Origin: CAZUAQ01 sp964618455
Lineage (GTDB): Bacteria; Planctomycetota; Phycisphaerae; UBA1845; PWPN01
Reading direction: 5' to 3'
Assembly: GCA_964618455.1 (NCBI GenBank)
Contig: CAZUAQ010000006.1
Location: forward strand, 1 to 64,000
DNA: 64,000 nucleotides
Below, piece by piece: positions 17,407 through 26,926 of the stretch (position 1 is its first letter; each line of letters begins with the position of its first letter). The translations under genes were made by a program, and so were the position numbers. The notes beneath the pieces are model-generated. The model was not told where the DNA came from. It saw only the letters and a program-made list of their open reading frames with translations, and did not search any database.

Positions 17407-18642
17407 ATGTTTGCCGTGAACGAGTTACCGTATCTCACGAAAGACATTCCCGGCATCGGGGGTGTATTGAAAAAGCGCCCGGAGGACTTCCGCGTCGAAG
17501 AGGTTTCGTTATACGAGCCCGCCGGCGAGGGGACGCACGTCTATTTCCGCATCGAGAAGCGATCGATGCCGACCATGGACGCCATCGGCGTGCTCGGGAA
17601 GTTGCTGAAGCGACCCACACGCGACTTCGGCTATGCCGGGCTCAAGGATGCGGATGCTGTTACCAGTCAAACCGTCAGCCTCGAGCATATCGACCCCGAT
17701 GCCATCGCCGCCATCGACCATCCGCAGATCGACATCCTCGAGATCAACAGGCATACCAATAAACTCAAGTTAGGACATCTCAAGGGGAACCGCTTCCGCA
17801 TACGCTTACGTGATGTGGACCCCGCCAGGGTGGACGACGTGCGACGCATGCTGGAGGCACTGCACACACGGGGCGTGCCGAACTATTTCGGGCCGCAACG
17901 ATTCGGGCTCCGTGGGGACAACTGGCAGGTGGGGCGTGCCGTGCTGAAGGACGACTACGACTTGGCGGCGCGCGTCGTCTTGGGCAATCCCATGCCGGCG
18001 GACTACGGCGACGTCAAGCAGGCCCGGGAGCTCTACGAGCAGGGCAGCTACGAGAAGGCGATCGAGGCATGGCCCTATCCGTTTCATAATGAACGCCGCA
18101 TGCTCAAGGCACTTATGCGATCCGGCGGCAAGGCCAAGCGCGCCTTCGCCGCGCTCGACAAAAAGCTCAAGCGCTTCTACATCGCCGCCTATCAGTCTCA
18201 CCTGTTCAACCAGGTCGTCGCCGCGCGCTTGGATCAGCTCGACCGACTCGAACTCGGCGACCTCGCGTGGCGTCATCCCCAGGGGGCGATCTTCTGGATC
18301 GAGGATCTCGACAAGGAGCAGCCGCGCTGCGATGCCTTCGAAATCTCACCAACCGGTCCGCTCTTCGGGTTCCGCATGTCCCTGGCCAGGAGCGAATCCG
18401 GACGCATCGAACATCAGATCATCGAGCAAGAGAGCATCACGCCCGAAGACTGGAAGGACGGCGGCAAGCAGCGCATGAAAGGCAATCGCAGACCTTTGCG
18501 TTTCCAGCCGCAGGAGATCGACGTGAATGCCGGAGGGGATGAGGCAGGACCCTACATCGAGACGAGCTTCTTCCTCGAATCCGGTTGCTACGCCACCACC
18601 GTGCTGCGCGAGATCTGCAAAACCGACCTCGCTGACGATTGA
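17407..18642 (+). CDS. truD: tRNA pseudouridine(13) synthase TruD
   Basis: A 411-residue pseudouridine synthase that isomerises U13 of certain tRNAs. The family start GVLKKRPEDFRVEEV is present, and the catalytic D81 lies in GYAGLKDADAVTSQ. The FG-rich NYFGPQRFG motif (near 160) and the TRUD insertion domain follow. Length is as expected or slightly longer, and the C-terminus matches the long archaeal/planctomycete form. GGAG precedes the ATG. The gene overlaps nothing and follows the panE-like gene, possibly co-transcribed. Confidence 0.95.
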   Translation: MFAVNELPYLTKDIPGIGGVLKKRPEDFRVEEVSLYEPAGEGTHVYFRIEKRSMPTMDAIGVLGKLLKRPTRDFGYAGLKDADAVTSQTVSLEHIDPDAIAAIDHPQIDILEINRHTNKLKLGHLKGNRFRIRLRDVDPARVDDVRRMLEALHTRGVPNYFGPQRFGLRGDNWQVGRAVLKDDYDLAARVVLGNPMPADYGDVKQARELYEQGSYEKAIEAWPYPFHNERRMLKALMRSGGKAKRAFAALDKKLKRFYIAAYQSHLFNQVVAARLDQLDRLELGDLAWRHPQGAIFWIEDLDKEQPRCDAFEISPTGPLFGFRMSLARSESGRIEHQIIEQESITPEDWKDGGKQRMKGNRRPLRFQPQEIDVNAGGDEAGPYIETSFFLESGCYATTVLREICKTDLADD

Positions 18643-18710
18643 GTCATTGTGAAGTTCCAGGTGGTACCACACCGCCGGCGTCAGGTATCGGAGCCGAGCC
18701 TGGAGAAAGC

Positions 18711-20123
18711 TTACTCCGGCAACTTCTCACCCAATGCCGCGCAGATCGCTTCCAGATCGTCCGCCACCTTACGTGGTGTGTTCGAGCATTTGCCGTCCGG
18801 TGTTTTCGCCGGGGGCGGCGAGGCGGACTTCATGTCCAGACCGGTATGATACTTGACGGTGGCGTCGGGGTCCTTGAGTTCGTGGCCGGTCAGGATGCAG
18901 ACCACCCGTTCGTCCGGCGAGATGATCTGTTCGCTGAGCAGTTGACGCAGGCCCGCCACACTGGCGGCGCTGGCCGGTTCACAACCGAATCCGTAACGGC
19001 CGACGAGGGCCTTGTTCTCCAGGATGATCTCGTCGGGCACTTCGCGCACCACGCCGTTCATGACATCCAACGCCCGAAGCACCTTCGGCAGGTTTACCGG
19101 CCGCGAGATCTCGATGGCCGATGCCACCGTGTTCGGCAGGTAGTGCGCTTCGTCCATGGCGGCGTAGAGCGCACCGATCTTCCCCTGATCGAATCGCCCT
19201 TCGTTCCACTTGAGGCCATCCTTCGTGTAGAGGTGGTACAGGGTATTGGCACCGGTCGCATTGATCACCGCCAGCCGGGGAACCTTCTTGATCAGCCCCA
19301 GCTCTTTCAATTCCATGAATGCCTTGCCGAAGGAGCTCGAGTTCCCGAGATTCCCGCCCGGGACGACGATCCAGTCCGGCACTTCCCAGTTCAGCGCCTC
19401 CAGCACGCGGAACATGATCGCCTTCTGCCCCTCGAGCCGGAACGGGTTCACCGAGTTCATGAGATAGATGCCGAGCTTGTCCGCCACCTGGCGCACGCGA
19501 CGCAGGCAGGCGTCAAAGTCGCCCTCGATCTGCAGGGTCAAGGCTCCGTAATCCAGCGCCTGCGACAGCTTGCCGTAGGCGATCTTGCCCGAGCCGATAA
19601 AGACAATCCCCTGCATGGGCGGATCAGTCTTGTGAGCGTACATCGCCAGCGAGGCCGAGGTGTTCCCGGTACTCGCACAGGCCACGCGCGTGCGGCCCAG
19701 CATCTTGGCGAGCGAGAACGCCGCCGTCATGCCGTTGTCCTTGAAGCTGCCGGAAGGATTCAGCCCCTCGTATTGCAGGAACAGATGGCCCCGCTTCATG
19801 CCGATCTCGGCGGCGAGGAAGTCATTCTGCTCCAGCAGCGTCCGACCCTCACCACAGGTGACCACATGCTCCTCGGGGACGAAAGGAATCAATTCGCGAA
19901 AGCGCCACACCCCGGAAAAGTCGAGCCTGCCGGAGGAGGCCAGACCGCGCGTCGCCCAGCGCTTCTCGAAAAACGAAAGCGAGTCGGGCGGCCCGAGCTT
20001 GTCCCAGTCGTACCGGATGTCGAGCAGCGAGCAGCACTTCGGGCAGTTGAAGACGATCTCGTTCACACTGAACGTTTCGCCGCAATCGGGGTGGATGCAC
20101 TGTTGATAGGCGGTGTCACTCAT
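18711..20123 (-). CDS. thrC: Threonine synthase
   Basis: A 470-residue PLP enzyme that converts O-phosphohomoserine to threonine. Residues 9-31 form an N-terminal Cys4-type zinc ribbon (CIHPDCGE ... CPKCCSLLD), common in this threonine synthase class. The PLP lysine is K128 in NPSGSFKDNG. ASTGNTSASLA and the glycine-rich PGGNLGNSSSFGKA phosphate-binding loop follow. The ATG at 20123 opens directly into the zinc ribbon. It is the last gene of a Nudix-rhomboid-thrC minus-strand set, separated from the rhomboid gene by about 180 bp. Confidence 0.93.
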   Translation of the reverse strand: MSDTAYQQCIHPDCGETFSVNEIVFNCPKCCSLLDIRYDWDKLGPPDSLSFFEKRWATRGLASSGRLDFSGVWRFRELIPFVPEEHVVTCGEGRTLLEQNDFLAAEIGMKRGHLFLQYEGLNPSGSFKDNGMTAAFSLAKMLGRTRVACASTGNTSASLAMYAHKTDPPMQGIVFIGSGKIAYGKLSQALDYGALTLQIEGDFDACLRRVRQVADKLGIYLMNSVNPFRLEGQKAIMFRVLEALNWEVPDWIVVPGGNLGNSSSFGKAFMELKELGLIKKVPRLAVINATGANTLYHLYTKDGLKWNEGRFDQGKIGALYAAMDEAHYLPNTVASAIEISRPVNLPKVLRALDVMNGVVREVPDEIILENKALVGRYGFGCEPASAASVAGLRQLLSEQIISPDERVVCILTGHELKDPDATVKYHTGLDMKSASPPPAKTPDGKCSNTPRKVADDLEAICAALGEKLPE

Positions 20124-20305
20124 GGCCGGTCGGGCTCTCTATCCAGGACCCAGGGTCGATGGGCACAGCGTTCGATCTGGAGGCAGACACTCCCTCCGCG
20201 AACTTCTCAGTGTACTGGATACGATACGCCTTTTCACAGGGACGGACTTTCAGAAATGGGGTCAAATTCGCCGGCGACCTTCGGCCTGTGGATGACCGAA
20301 CGGCT

Positions 20306-21190
20306 TCACAGCCGACCGAGATCGCGCTCCTCGGACTTCTGCTGCTTCGTAGCCTCCGAGAGGGTGCGTTTTTCGCGGCGGGTCAGGCTGGCGATGCCAT
20401 GCTGTGACACCTTCTCGAGGATGCGATCCACTTCGGCCGCCTGTTCCGCCATCTTTTTCTGCTTCTTTTCCCACGCGCCTTCCGATCGCGATTCGCCGCT
20501 CCCGAATCGTATGCGCGGCATCATGCCCCAGGCATTCAGCACCGCCAGGCCGGTCAACGCGCCCGCTACGTGGCAGACTTCGCCGCCGAGATTGGTCATC
20601 CCTCCCGAGAGGGCATTCAGGAAGAGCATCAACGCGACGATCAACCCGAACACCCGGATCGGCATCGGGAAGATCAGAAAGATGATCTGGATGTGCGGGA
20701 AGAAGATAATGGCCGCGATCAGCAGTCCGTACACCGCGCCGCTTGCCCCGACGAGGGGCGTCGAGGAAAAAATGGCGGCGATCCAGGACACTCTCTGTGA
20801 CAGAAGCACGAGGACCACGTACGCCAATCCACCGATGATCCCGCACATGCCGTAGAACTGCATGAACCGCTGCTTCCCGAACGCTTTCTCGAATTCCGTG
20901 CCGAAGACATAAAGCCCGATCATGTTGAACAGCAGGTGAAACGGATCGGCATGCATGAACATGTAGGTCACGACCTGCCAGATGTAGAAGCGCTGGATGC
21001 CGTACAGACTCAATCCGAGCACCCGATTCATGTCGAGACCGGTGAGATTGATCATCGCTGCCAGGATATACGCACCGACGTTGATGATGATCAGCCACAT
21101 CACCATGGACGAGGGCTTGCGGAGCTGGATGCGCATCTCCTGCTGGTAAGGAGGTTGATCATTGGAGTAGGGGCGGTCCCGCCAACTCAT
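20306..21190 (-). CDS. Rhomboid family intramembrane serine protease
   Basis: A 294-residue membrane protease with about six transmembrane helices (35-55, 85-100, 113-130, 146-166, 177-193, 203-220). The catalytic Ser150 lies in GASGAVYGL and His207 in EVCHVAGALTGLAV. The conserved N-terminal HADPFHLLFNM (H80, H85, N89) forms the oxyanion region. A cytoplasmic tail rich in charged residues (about 228-294) could be a coiled coil. Its start overlaps the Nudix stop by four bases (ATGA), so the two are translationally coupled. Substrates are unknown. Confidence 0.93.
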   Translation of the reverse strand: MSWRDRPYSNDQPPYQQEMRIQLRKPSSMVMWLIIINVGAYILAAMINLTGLDMNRVLGLSLYGIQRFYIWQVVTYMFMHADPFHLLFNMIGLYVFGTEFEKAFGKQRFMQFYGMCGIIGGLAYVVLVLLSQRVSWIAAIFSSTPLVGASGAVYGLLIAAIIFFPHIQIIFLIFPMPIRVFGLIVALMLFLNALSGGMTNLGGEVCHVAGALTGLAVLNAWGMMPRIRFGSGESRSEGAWEKKQKKMAEQAAEVDRILEKVSQHGIASLTRREKRTLSEATKQQKSEERDLGRL

Positions 21191-21765
21191 GCGTCGCTCC
21201 CGTTCGCCTGCGTGTAGGTGTAAAGATGCAGCGAAGCGATGGTCTTGCCGTCGATGATGCGGCCGTCGATCGTCGCTCGGAGGGCGTCCTCGAGTTCCAT
21301 CGACGATACGCGGATCTGCTCGGTCTCATCGAGATCCTGTTGCGTTTTCGTCAGGCCACGGGCGATGTAGACGGACATCAGTTCGTCCGTAAAGCCGGGG
21401 GAGGTGTAAAACTCGCACAAGGGAATGATCTCTGCCGCCACGTAGCCGGTTTCCTCCTCCAACTCGCGCCCGGCGCACACGGCCCGATCCTCACCGGCTT
21501 CCAGCGTCCCGGCAGGCAACTCGATCAGTTCGGCCCCGACGGTGAAGCGGTAGTTGCGAATAACCACCAGTTCCGTCGGGCTCAGCACGGGGATGATCAG
21601 CACCGCGCCGGGGTGGGCGATCATTTCACGCGACACCTTCCCCAGCGTCGGGATGTCGTACTCCCGCCGGGTCACGTCGAATTTCTTGGCCTTCAGCAGG
21701 AGTTCATCCATGGGTTCTGTATCGGCTTGTGAACAACTCGCTTGATCCCGTTCGTGCATCAACAC
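21187..21765 (-). CDS. Nudix hydrolase, ADP-ribose pyrophosphatase-like
   Basis: A hydrolase of nucleoside diphosphate derivatives, up to 192 residues. The Nudix box is complete: G86, E92, R100, E101, E104, E105 and G107 in GTLEAGEDRAVCAGRELEEE and the following TG. Upstream IELPAGTLE and downstream CEFYTSPGFTDELM match the ADP-ribose/ADP-sugar pyrophosphatase group. The start is uncertain: ATG at 21765 or 21759, or the better-conserved MDELLLKAKKFD at 21711, none with a strong ribosome binding site. Its stop overlaps the rhomboid start. Confidence 0.9.
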   Translation of the reverse strand: MLMHERDQASCSQADTEPMDELLLKAKKFDVTRREYDIPTLGKVSREMIAHPGAVLIIPVLSPTELVVIRNYRFTVGAELIELPAGTLEAGEDRAVCAGRELEEETGYVAAEIIPLCEFYTSPGFTDELMSVYIARGLTKTQQDLDETEQIRVSSMELEDALRATIDGRIIDGKTIASLHLYTYTQANGSDA

Positions 21766-21811
21766 CGATGGACATCCAGGGAGATCGGCACGAACCCCTA
21801 AGGTAAAGGAT

Positions 21812-21817
21812 TATAAT
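21812..21817 (+). promoter_or_regulatory. Possible -10 box for dxr
   Basis: A perfect TATAAT lies about 120 bases before the chosen dxr start, in an otherwise GC-rich region, but no good -35 is seen 16-18 bases upstream. If used, transcription would start near 21824. That rules out the GTG at 21821 and supports initiation at 21938. Confidence 0.35.
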
Positions 21818-21937
21818 GACGTGATTTACGGGCGGCAAAGGGCCGTATGGAACTTGTCAGGCCCAGTAGGGGTACTTATAGTACCGGTTGATTTCCCGGG
21901 GGAGACCCTGTTTCGATCGGAGAGGCAATCCGCGGCC

Positions 21938-23089
21938 GTGAGTCACCACGTTACCATCATGGGCTCGACCGGATCCATCGGCACGAGCACGCTCGACGTG
22001 ATCGCGTCCCTCGGCCCGGAGTATCACGTGGCGGGCCTCAGCGCGCATCGAAGCTGGGAAACGCTCGCAGAGCAGACGCGCTCGGTGCATCCCTCGGCCG
22101 TGGCCCTGGCGGACGGAGCCTCCGCCGATCGCCTGAGGCCCGCCCTGAATGGGGATACGGACCTGCTGGTCGGGCCCGAGGGCCTTGTCGAACTCGCCCG
22201 GCGGAAGGATTCCGATTTCATTGTCGCCGCCATCGTCGGCGCGGCAGGGCTGGAATCGACGCTGGCGGCGGTGGAATCGGGCAAAAAAGTCGGCCTGGCC
22301 AACAAGGAAGCCCTGGTCGTCGCCGGATCGCTCCTTGTGCCGCTCGCGAAGGAAAAGGGCGTCGACCTGCTGCCGATCGACAGCGAGCACTCCGCCATTT
22401 TTCAGTCCATGACGGCGGGCGATCGCAAGGAGGTCCACAAGATCTATCTCACCGCCAGCGGCGGGCCGTTCCGTACGTGGTCGGCGGAGGAGATCACCCA
22501 AGCGACGCTCGAGGACGCGCTCCGCCACCCAACGTGGGAGATGGGGCCTAAAATCACAATCGACTCTGCCACGATGATGAACAAGGCGTTGGAGATCATC
22601 GAGGCGAAGTGGCTTTTCGATTGCGATGTGTCCGATATCGAGGTGCTGATCCATCCCGAGTCGATCATTCACTCGATGGTGGAGTTCTGCGACGGCTCGG
22701 TGATCGCCCAGTTGGGAACGCCCGATATGCGTACGCCGATTCAATACGCCCTGACGTATCCGCAACGCCTCGAGGGTTGCGCGACGCGCCTGGATTTCTC
22801 GACCATTCGGCGGTTGAACTTCGAGCCGCCCGATATGAAGCGCTTCCCGGCCCTGCGATTGGGCTTTGAGGTGGCCCGGCAGGGGGGCACGGCGGGGGCG
22901 GTGTTCAATGCTGCCAACGAAGCGGCCGTCCAGGCATTCCGGGACGAGCGCATCGCCTTCGGAGAAATCGTACATTTGATCGAAAACACATTGGAGCGGC
23001 ACGACTTTGTGCCCGATCCCGATCTGGAAACATTACTCGCGTCCGATGCTTGGGCGCGAGATGAGGTACAACGATGCTTGACTTCCTGA
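21938..23089 (+). CDS. dxr: 1-deoxy-D-xylulose 5-phosphate reductoisomerase
   Basis: A 383-residue NADPH enzyme of the MEP isoprenoid pathway that converts DXP to 2-C-methyl-D-erythritol 4-phosphate. The NADPH motif is GSTGSIGTSTLDV. Metal and substrate motifs are LLPIDSEHSAIFQSM, ASGGPFR, HPTWEMGPKITIDSAT and HPESIIHSMVEF. I chose GTG at 21938 because it sits next to the first conserved strand and gives the normal length; a farther upstream GTG at 21821 would add 39 unconserved residues. The 3' end overlaps rseP by 16 bases, the classic dxr-rseP pairing. Confidence 0.92.
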   Translation: MSHHVTIMGSTGSIGTSTLDVIASLGPEYHVAGLSAHRSWETLAEQTRSVHPSAVALADGASADRLRPALNGDTDLLVGPEGLVELARRKDSDFIVAAIVGAAGLESTLAAVESGKKVGLANKEALVVAGSLLVPLAKEKGVDLLPIDSEHSAIFQSMTAGDRKEVHKIYLTASGGPFRTWSAEEITQATLEDALRHPTWEMGPKITIDSATMMNKALEIIEAKWLFDCDVSDIEVLIHPESIIHSMVEFCDGSVIAQLGTPDMRTPIQYALTYPQRLEGCATRLDFSTIRRLNFEPPDMKRFPALRLGFEVARQGGTAGAVFNAANEAAVQAFRDERIAFGEIVHLIENTLERHDFVPDPDLETLLASDAWARDEVQRCLTS

Positions 23090-25332
23090 TGGCCGCGTCC
23101 GATGGAGCCCTCCTTGCCAGCGTCGGCGATTACTTTTCGAGCGCCAAGAATCTCTTTCTCGTCTTCGCCGGTTTCTCGCTGATCATCTTCGTCCACGAAC
23201 TCGGCCACTTCCTGGCGGCCAAGTGGTGCGACGTGCGCGTGGAGCGCTTCGCCGTCGGGTTCGGCAAGGAACTCTTCGGCTTCACCCGCGGCGAGACACG
23301 CTATTCCTTCAATGCGTTACCCCTGGGTGGCTACGTCAAGATGCTCGGGCAGGACGATTTCGAAGTCGATAAATCCGGCGAGTGGCGTGTGAAGGACGAC
23401 CCCCGATCCTTCTCGCACAAGACCGTCGGCCAGCGCATGATCGTGGTTTCGGCGGGCGTGGTGGCGAATCTCATCTTCGCCGCGCTCATCTTCATGCTGG
23501 TGTTCATGATCGGGCGGCGCACGAATCCGCCGATTGTCGGCAATGTCGGCCCGAACAGCACGGCCGAGCAGGCCGGGATCCAGATCGGCGACCGCATCAC
23601 TAGGATCAACGACAAGGACGTTTACGATTTCCAGGACATCCGGATGAGCAGCCTGCTCGCCAAGCCGGATGAACCCCTGACCGTGGAAGTGCAGCGGAAC
23701 GCGCCGGACGGGGAGACCGAGACACTCGAGCTCGATGTGGTTCCCGAGAAACACCCGAACACGGATGCCTACTACATCTCCGTGGACCCGATGCTGACGC
23801 TCACCGTCCAGCTTCAACTCCTTGCATCGCAGTATCCCGAGGCCGAACGCCTATTGCCGGGGGATCGTATCCTGAAGGTCGACGGGCGTGAGGTCGACAG
23901 TTGGGTCGAATTGACGCAGTGGGTGAAGGAGTCCCGCACGGAGGGCGTCACGCTGACCGTGGAGCGGCCCTCCGAGAAGCCGGAGGGTGATCCCCGGATC
24001 GTCGAGGTGCCCCGGCGGCCCTTCCTGCACATCGTGTCCCAGAGCGATGAGCCTGGGAAAGACGGGGATCTGCTCGGGTTCATCGGCCTTCGCGAAATCA
24101 GCCAGGTCTCCGAGGGCATGCCGGCGGACAAGGCCGGGATGAAGGCGGGCGATGTTATCCTGCAGGTCGGCAGCCAGGCCTACCCCACGCTGGATGAAGT
24201 GCTGGACGTCATCACGAACAGTTCCGGCACGGCGATTGATTTCACCGTGTTGCGTCCCTCGTGGAAAGACGGCCAACGCGTTTACGAGGAAAAGGATCTC
24301 TCCGTGACGCCGACCGAGGGCGGCGTGATGGGGCTGCGCAAGCACAAAAAGCCTCTGGTCGGCATCAACATCTTCGGCAAGCAGATGACCGACCGCCTGA
24401 TCATCGCGAACGTGCTGTCGGAAAACGAAGACGGCACGCCCACGGCAGCCTCCGTGCTCAAGGAGAAGATGCCTCGCGGCTCGGTCGTGACCCACGTCAA
24501 TGACGAACCGGTGAAGACCTGGGGCGAACTGGCGGTGCGGTTGATCGAGTCTGCGGGCTCGGAAGTGAAGATCACCTGGCAGTACGAGGATGGCCCGGCG
24601 CAGTCGGAGGTCATGCACGTGCCTCACACGCTGGGAACGACTTTCGACCTGAAACCCGGCCATTACATCAAGCGGATCGGGGATCATCGCAGCATCGATC
24701 TCGAGATCGACGGCCTGACGCGTGAATACAACGCGAACAACTGGCGGGGCGCGCGGGAAATCCTGCGGAAGTACGTGGGCGAGACGGTCGAGGTCGAAGT
24801 GGCCTCGCTGCTCGGAGAGCAGTACGTCGTCGAATTGGAAGTCACGGAGGAGATGCTTGACACGTGGCGGCTTCGCGTCGAGTTTGAAGACATCATCGCT
24901 ACGCAGCCGCTGACCGAGGTGATGCGCGAGCCCAATCCGTTCAAGGCGCTCATGATCGGCGTGAACCGCACGTACAGTTTCATCCTTCAGGTCTACACGA
25001 CGCTGCAGCGCATGATCGTCACGCGTTCCGTGGGTATCGAGCAGGTGTCGGGGCCCGTGGGTATTTTCCAAGTCGGAGCACAGGTCGCGGATCAGAGCAT
25101 CATCGATCTGCTCTTCCTGCTGGGGTTCATCTCCGCCAACCTGGCGGTGATCAACTTCCTCCCGCTGCCGATCGTCGATGGCGGGTTGTTCGTGTTCCTG
25201 TTGATCGAGAAGATCAAGGGCAGCCCATTGAGTCTGAAAGTGCAGATGGCCACGCAGATGATCGGCCTGGCACTGATCATCAGTATCTTCGTGATGGTGA
25301 CCTTCAACGACATCCTGCGCCTGTTCAGTTAG
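23074..25332 (+). CDS. rseP: Site-2 (M50) membrane metalloprotease with about four PDZ-like domains
   Basis: A 752-residue intramembrane zinc protease of the RseP/S2P type, about 300 residues longer than the usual 450. The active site is HELGH (H41, E42, H45) in the first helix, and the third ligand region NFLPLPIVDGG (D702) lies near the C-terminus. Four PDZ-like segments lie between the membrane parts, about 153-223, 243-312, 336-412 and 440-515. Each has a PDZ-type core such as AGIQIGDRITRIND or AGMKAGDVILQVG. A further beta-rich region follows to about 620. It overlaps the dxr end. It probably cleaves anti-sigma factors or signal-peptide remnants. Confidence 0.9.
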   Translation: MLDFLMAASDGALLASVGDYFSSAKNLFLVFAGFSLIIFVHELGHFLAAKWCDVRVERFAVGFGKELFGFTRGETRYSFNALPLGGYVKMLGQDDFEVDKSGEWRVKDDPRSFSHKTVGQRMIVVSAGVVANLIFAALIFMLVFMIGRRTNPPIVGNVGPNSTAEQAGIQIGDRITRINDKDVYDFQDIRMSSLLAKPDEPLTVEVQRNAPDGETETLELDVVPEKHPNTDAYYISVDPMLTLTVQLQLLASQYPEAERLLPGDRILKVDGREVDSWVELTQWVKESRTEGVTLTVERPSEKPEGDPRIVEVPRRPFLHIVSQSDEPGKDGDLLGFIGLREISQVSEGMPADKAGMKAGDVILQVGSQAYPTLDEVLDVITNSSGTAIDFTVLRPSWKDGQRVYEEKDLSVTPTEGGVMGLRKHKKPLVGINIFGKQMTDRLIIANVLSENEDGTPTAASVLKEKMPRGSVVTHVNDEPVKTWGELAVRLIESAGSEVKITWQYEDGPAQSEVMHVPHTLGTTFDLKPGHYIKRIGDHRSIDLEIDGLTREYNANNWRGAREILRKYVGETVEVEVASLLGEQYVVELEVTEEMLDTWRLRVEFEDIIATQPLTEVMREPNPFKALMIGVNRTYSFILQVYTTLQRMIVTRSVGIEQVSGPVGIFQVGAQVADQSIIDLLFLLGFISANLAVINFLPLPIVDGGLFVFLLIEKIKGSPLSLKVQMATQMIGLALIISIFVMVTFNDILRLFS

Positions 25333-25358
25333 CGCCGTCGCTGCGTGTGTCGAATCAG

Positions 25359-26195
25359 TTACTGAGCACCTGGGGCGATGGCCGGCAGCGTCGCGGGGTT
25401 TCGGAGCATCTCCAGCGCTTCCGCGGCGAACGAGCCCACGGTGCGGTCCGACGGGGAGATCATCGTCATCGACATCGCGTCGAGTCCTTCCACTTGTCCA
25501 TAAGGCTTCATCGAGGCGAGCAATCCGGGAAGATGCCGCTCGGAGGGAGGTGTCATGGTGATCGGGCGGTCATCGTCCGTCAGTGTCTCCAGGAAAGCGA
25601 TGCCCGAATCATGCCGCGCGAGGCGTAGGGCGTCGATCCACACCGCCAGTTGATCGGGTTCCGTCGCGGCGTCCGCATGTCCCAGGATCGCCTCGACCGC
25701 CTCCGCATCGCGCGACATTCCAAGCGTCACGGCCGCATATTCCCAGGAGCGATCGCTTCCCGGCGTGCACATCCGAATCAGTTCCTGGAGCAACGGTGCC
25801 TCATTGCACCGCCGCGCAAGGTGGCAGGCGGCCAACCACGCGTTGGCGGAATCGTCGTCTCCCAGTCCTTCCAGCAGCAGTGCGGTGACTTCCGGATGAT
25901 CAAGACGTCCTGCAAGATAGAGTGCTTCACCGCGCACGTCGGCATCGGGATGATCGATGAGACCTTCCAAGGCGCCCAGGGCATGCTCTTCCACCGCCGC
26001 CAGTCGGATCAAGTAAGGTTCTCGTTCCGATTCGGTCTCGCACTGCGCGAGGGCATAGGCCCAGTAGTGTGCACGGATCTCCATCCGGTAGATCATGACG
26101 ACGGCCCAGATCCCCAGGAGGAGAACTGCGACAAGCAGGGTGATGCGTTTACGGCGGTGGGGGCGGGACGGGGAATTCAGCGTTTGCGGGTCCAT
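25359..26195 (-). CDS. Membrane-anchored HEAT-like repeat protein
   Basis: A 278-residue protein with a short basic N-terminus and one transmembrane helix (about 18-38). An alpha-helical repeat region follows that resembles HEAT/PBS-lyase repeats (for example VRGEALYLAGRLDHPEVTALLLEGL and SANAWLAACHLARR). Such modules bind proteins and have no catalytic role. It is the last gene of the glycine-cleavage run, and its start overlaps the end of the lipoate-ligase-like gene by 19 bases, so it is translated from the same message. A link to glycine metabolism is not otherwise evident. Confidence 0.6.
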   Translation of the reverse strand: MDPQTLNSPSRPHRRKRITLLVAVLLLGIWAVVMIYRMEIRAHYWAYALAQCETESEREPYLIRLAAVEEHALGALEGLIDHPDADVRGEALYLAGRLDHPEVTALLLEGLGDDDSANAWLAACHLARRCNEAPLLQELIRMCTPGSDRSWEYAAVTLGMSRDAEAVEAILGHADAATEPDQLAVWIDALRLARHDSGIAFLETLTDDDRPITMTPPSERHLPGLLASMKPYGQVEGLDAMSMTMISPSDRTVGSFAAEALEMLRNPATLPAIAPGAQ

Positions 26196-26923
26196 GCGGG
26201 GTCAGAATACTTCGAGTGGAACGACTCGGCCAGCGTCAGTTCGTACTCCATCCACGTTGAGGGCGTCGCATCGCAATCGGGAAGAATGGCGCCGGCCAGC
26301 GAGCCGAGATGCTGGCCAATGTCGACCAGGGCAAACTCCGCCAGGCTCGCGCACTGCTGCTGCGGGTAGCGATGGTCGAGGATGAAGGAGCCGTGTTGAA
26401 GGACGGCGTCGCGCGTTCGTCGCTGAGCGCTGCCCAGAATCTTTCGGCCGTTCACGAGCAGATCCAGGCAACCGTGCCGCTCGAAGCAGAAAAACGGCCC
26501 CCCATGTGAACAGGACGCATTCCCGGCGGGGCCACCTTCCGCGCGGACGCCCTGATCGCCCATCCACGTCGAAAAGACCTTGTGTACGTGGTCGTACAAC
26601 GCGTTCGGTGTTCCATCGCCGAGCAAGACATCGCCGAGAGGGAGTGTCAGGGAATAGGTCAGTTCGAGGTCGTGCAGAATCGCGCCACCGCCGGTCTGGC
26701 GACGCACGACTGCAAGATCACGCGCAGGGCGGTCGAGGGCTTCGAACGCGGCGATTTCCTGGAAGTAGCCAAGGGAGATAGTGGCGGGGGACCAGCGATA
26801 GAACCGGAGCGTCGGCGGAGAGTGACCTTTGCCCACGGACTGAAGGAGCGCCTCGTCCCGGGCCATGTTCGTTACGCCATCAAGTGCGTCATCCAGGATC
26901 CATCGCGGTCGGCGATCGCTCAT
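26177..26923 (-). CDS. Lipoate-protein ligase/octanoyltransferase (LplA/LipM family)
   Basis: A 248-residue biotin/lipoate ligase-fold protein. The RRQTGGGAILHD loop (about 74-85) and the catalytic K161 in NGRKILGSAQRR, followed by VLQHGSFILD, match the LplA/LipM family. C146 in FFCFER lies close to where LipM-type octanoyltransferases carry a catalytic Cys, so octanoyl-ACP:GcvH transfer is plausible. It starts 3 bp after the gcvPB stop, which strongly suggests that it loads GcvH encoded in the same operon. Ligase and transferase modes cannot be told apart by eye. Confidence 0.85.
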   Translation of the reverse strand: MSDRRPRWILDDALDGVTNMARDEALLQSVGKGHSPPTLRFYRWSPATISLGYFQEIAAFEALDRPARDLAVVRRQTGGGAILHDLELTYSLTLPLGDVLLGDGTPNALYDHVHKVFSTWMGDQGVRAEGGPAGNASCSHGGPFFCFERHGCLDLLVNGRKILGSAQRRTRDAVLQHGSFILDHRYPQQQCASLAEFALVDIGQHLGSLAGAILPDCDATPSTWMEYELTLAESFHSKYSDPAWTRKR

Positions 26924-26926
26924 GGG

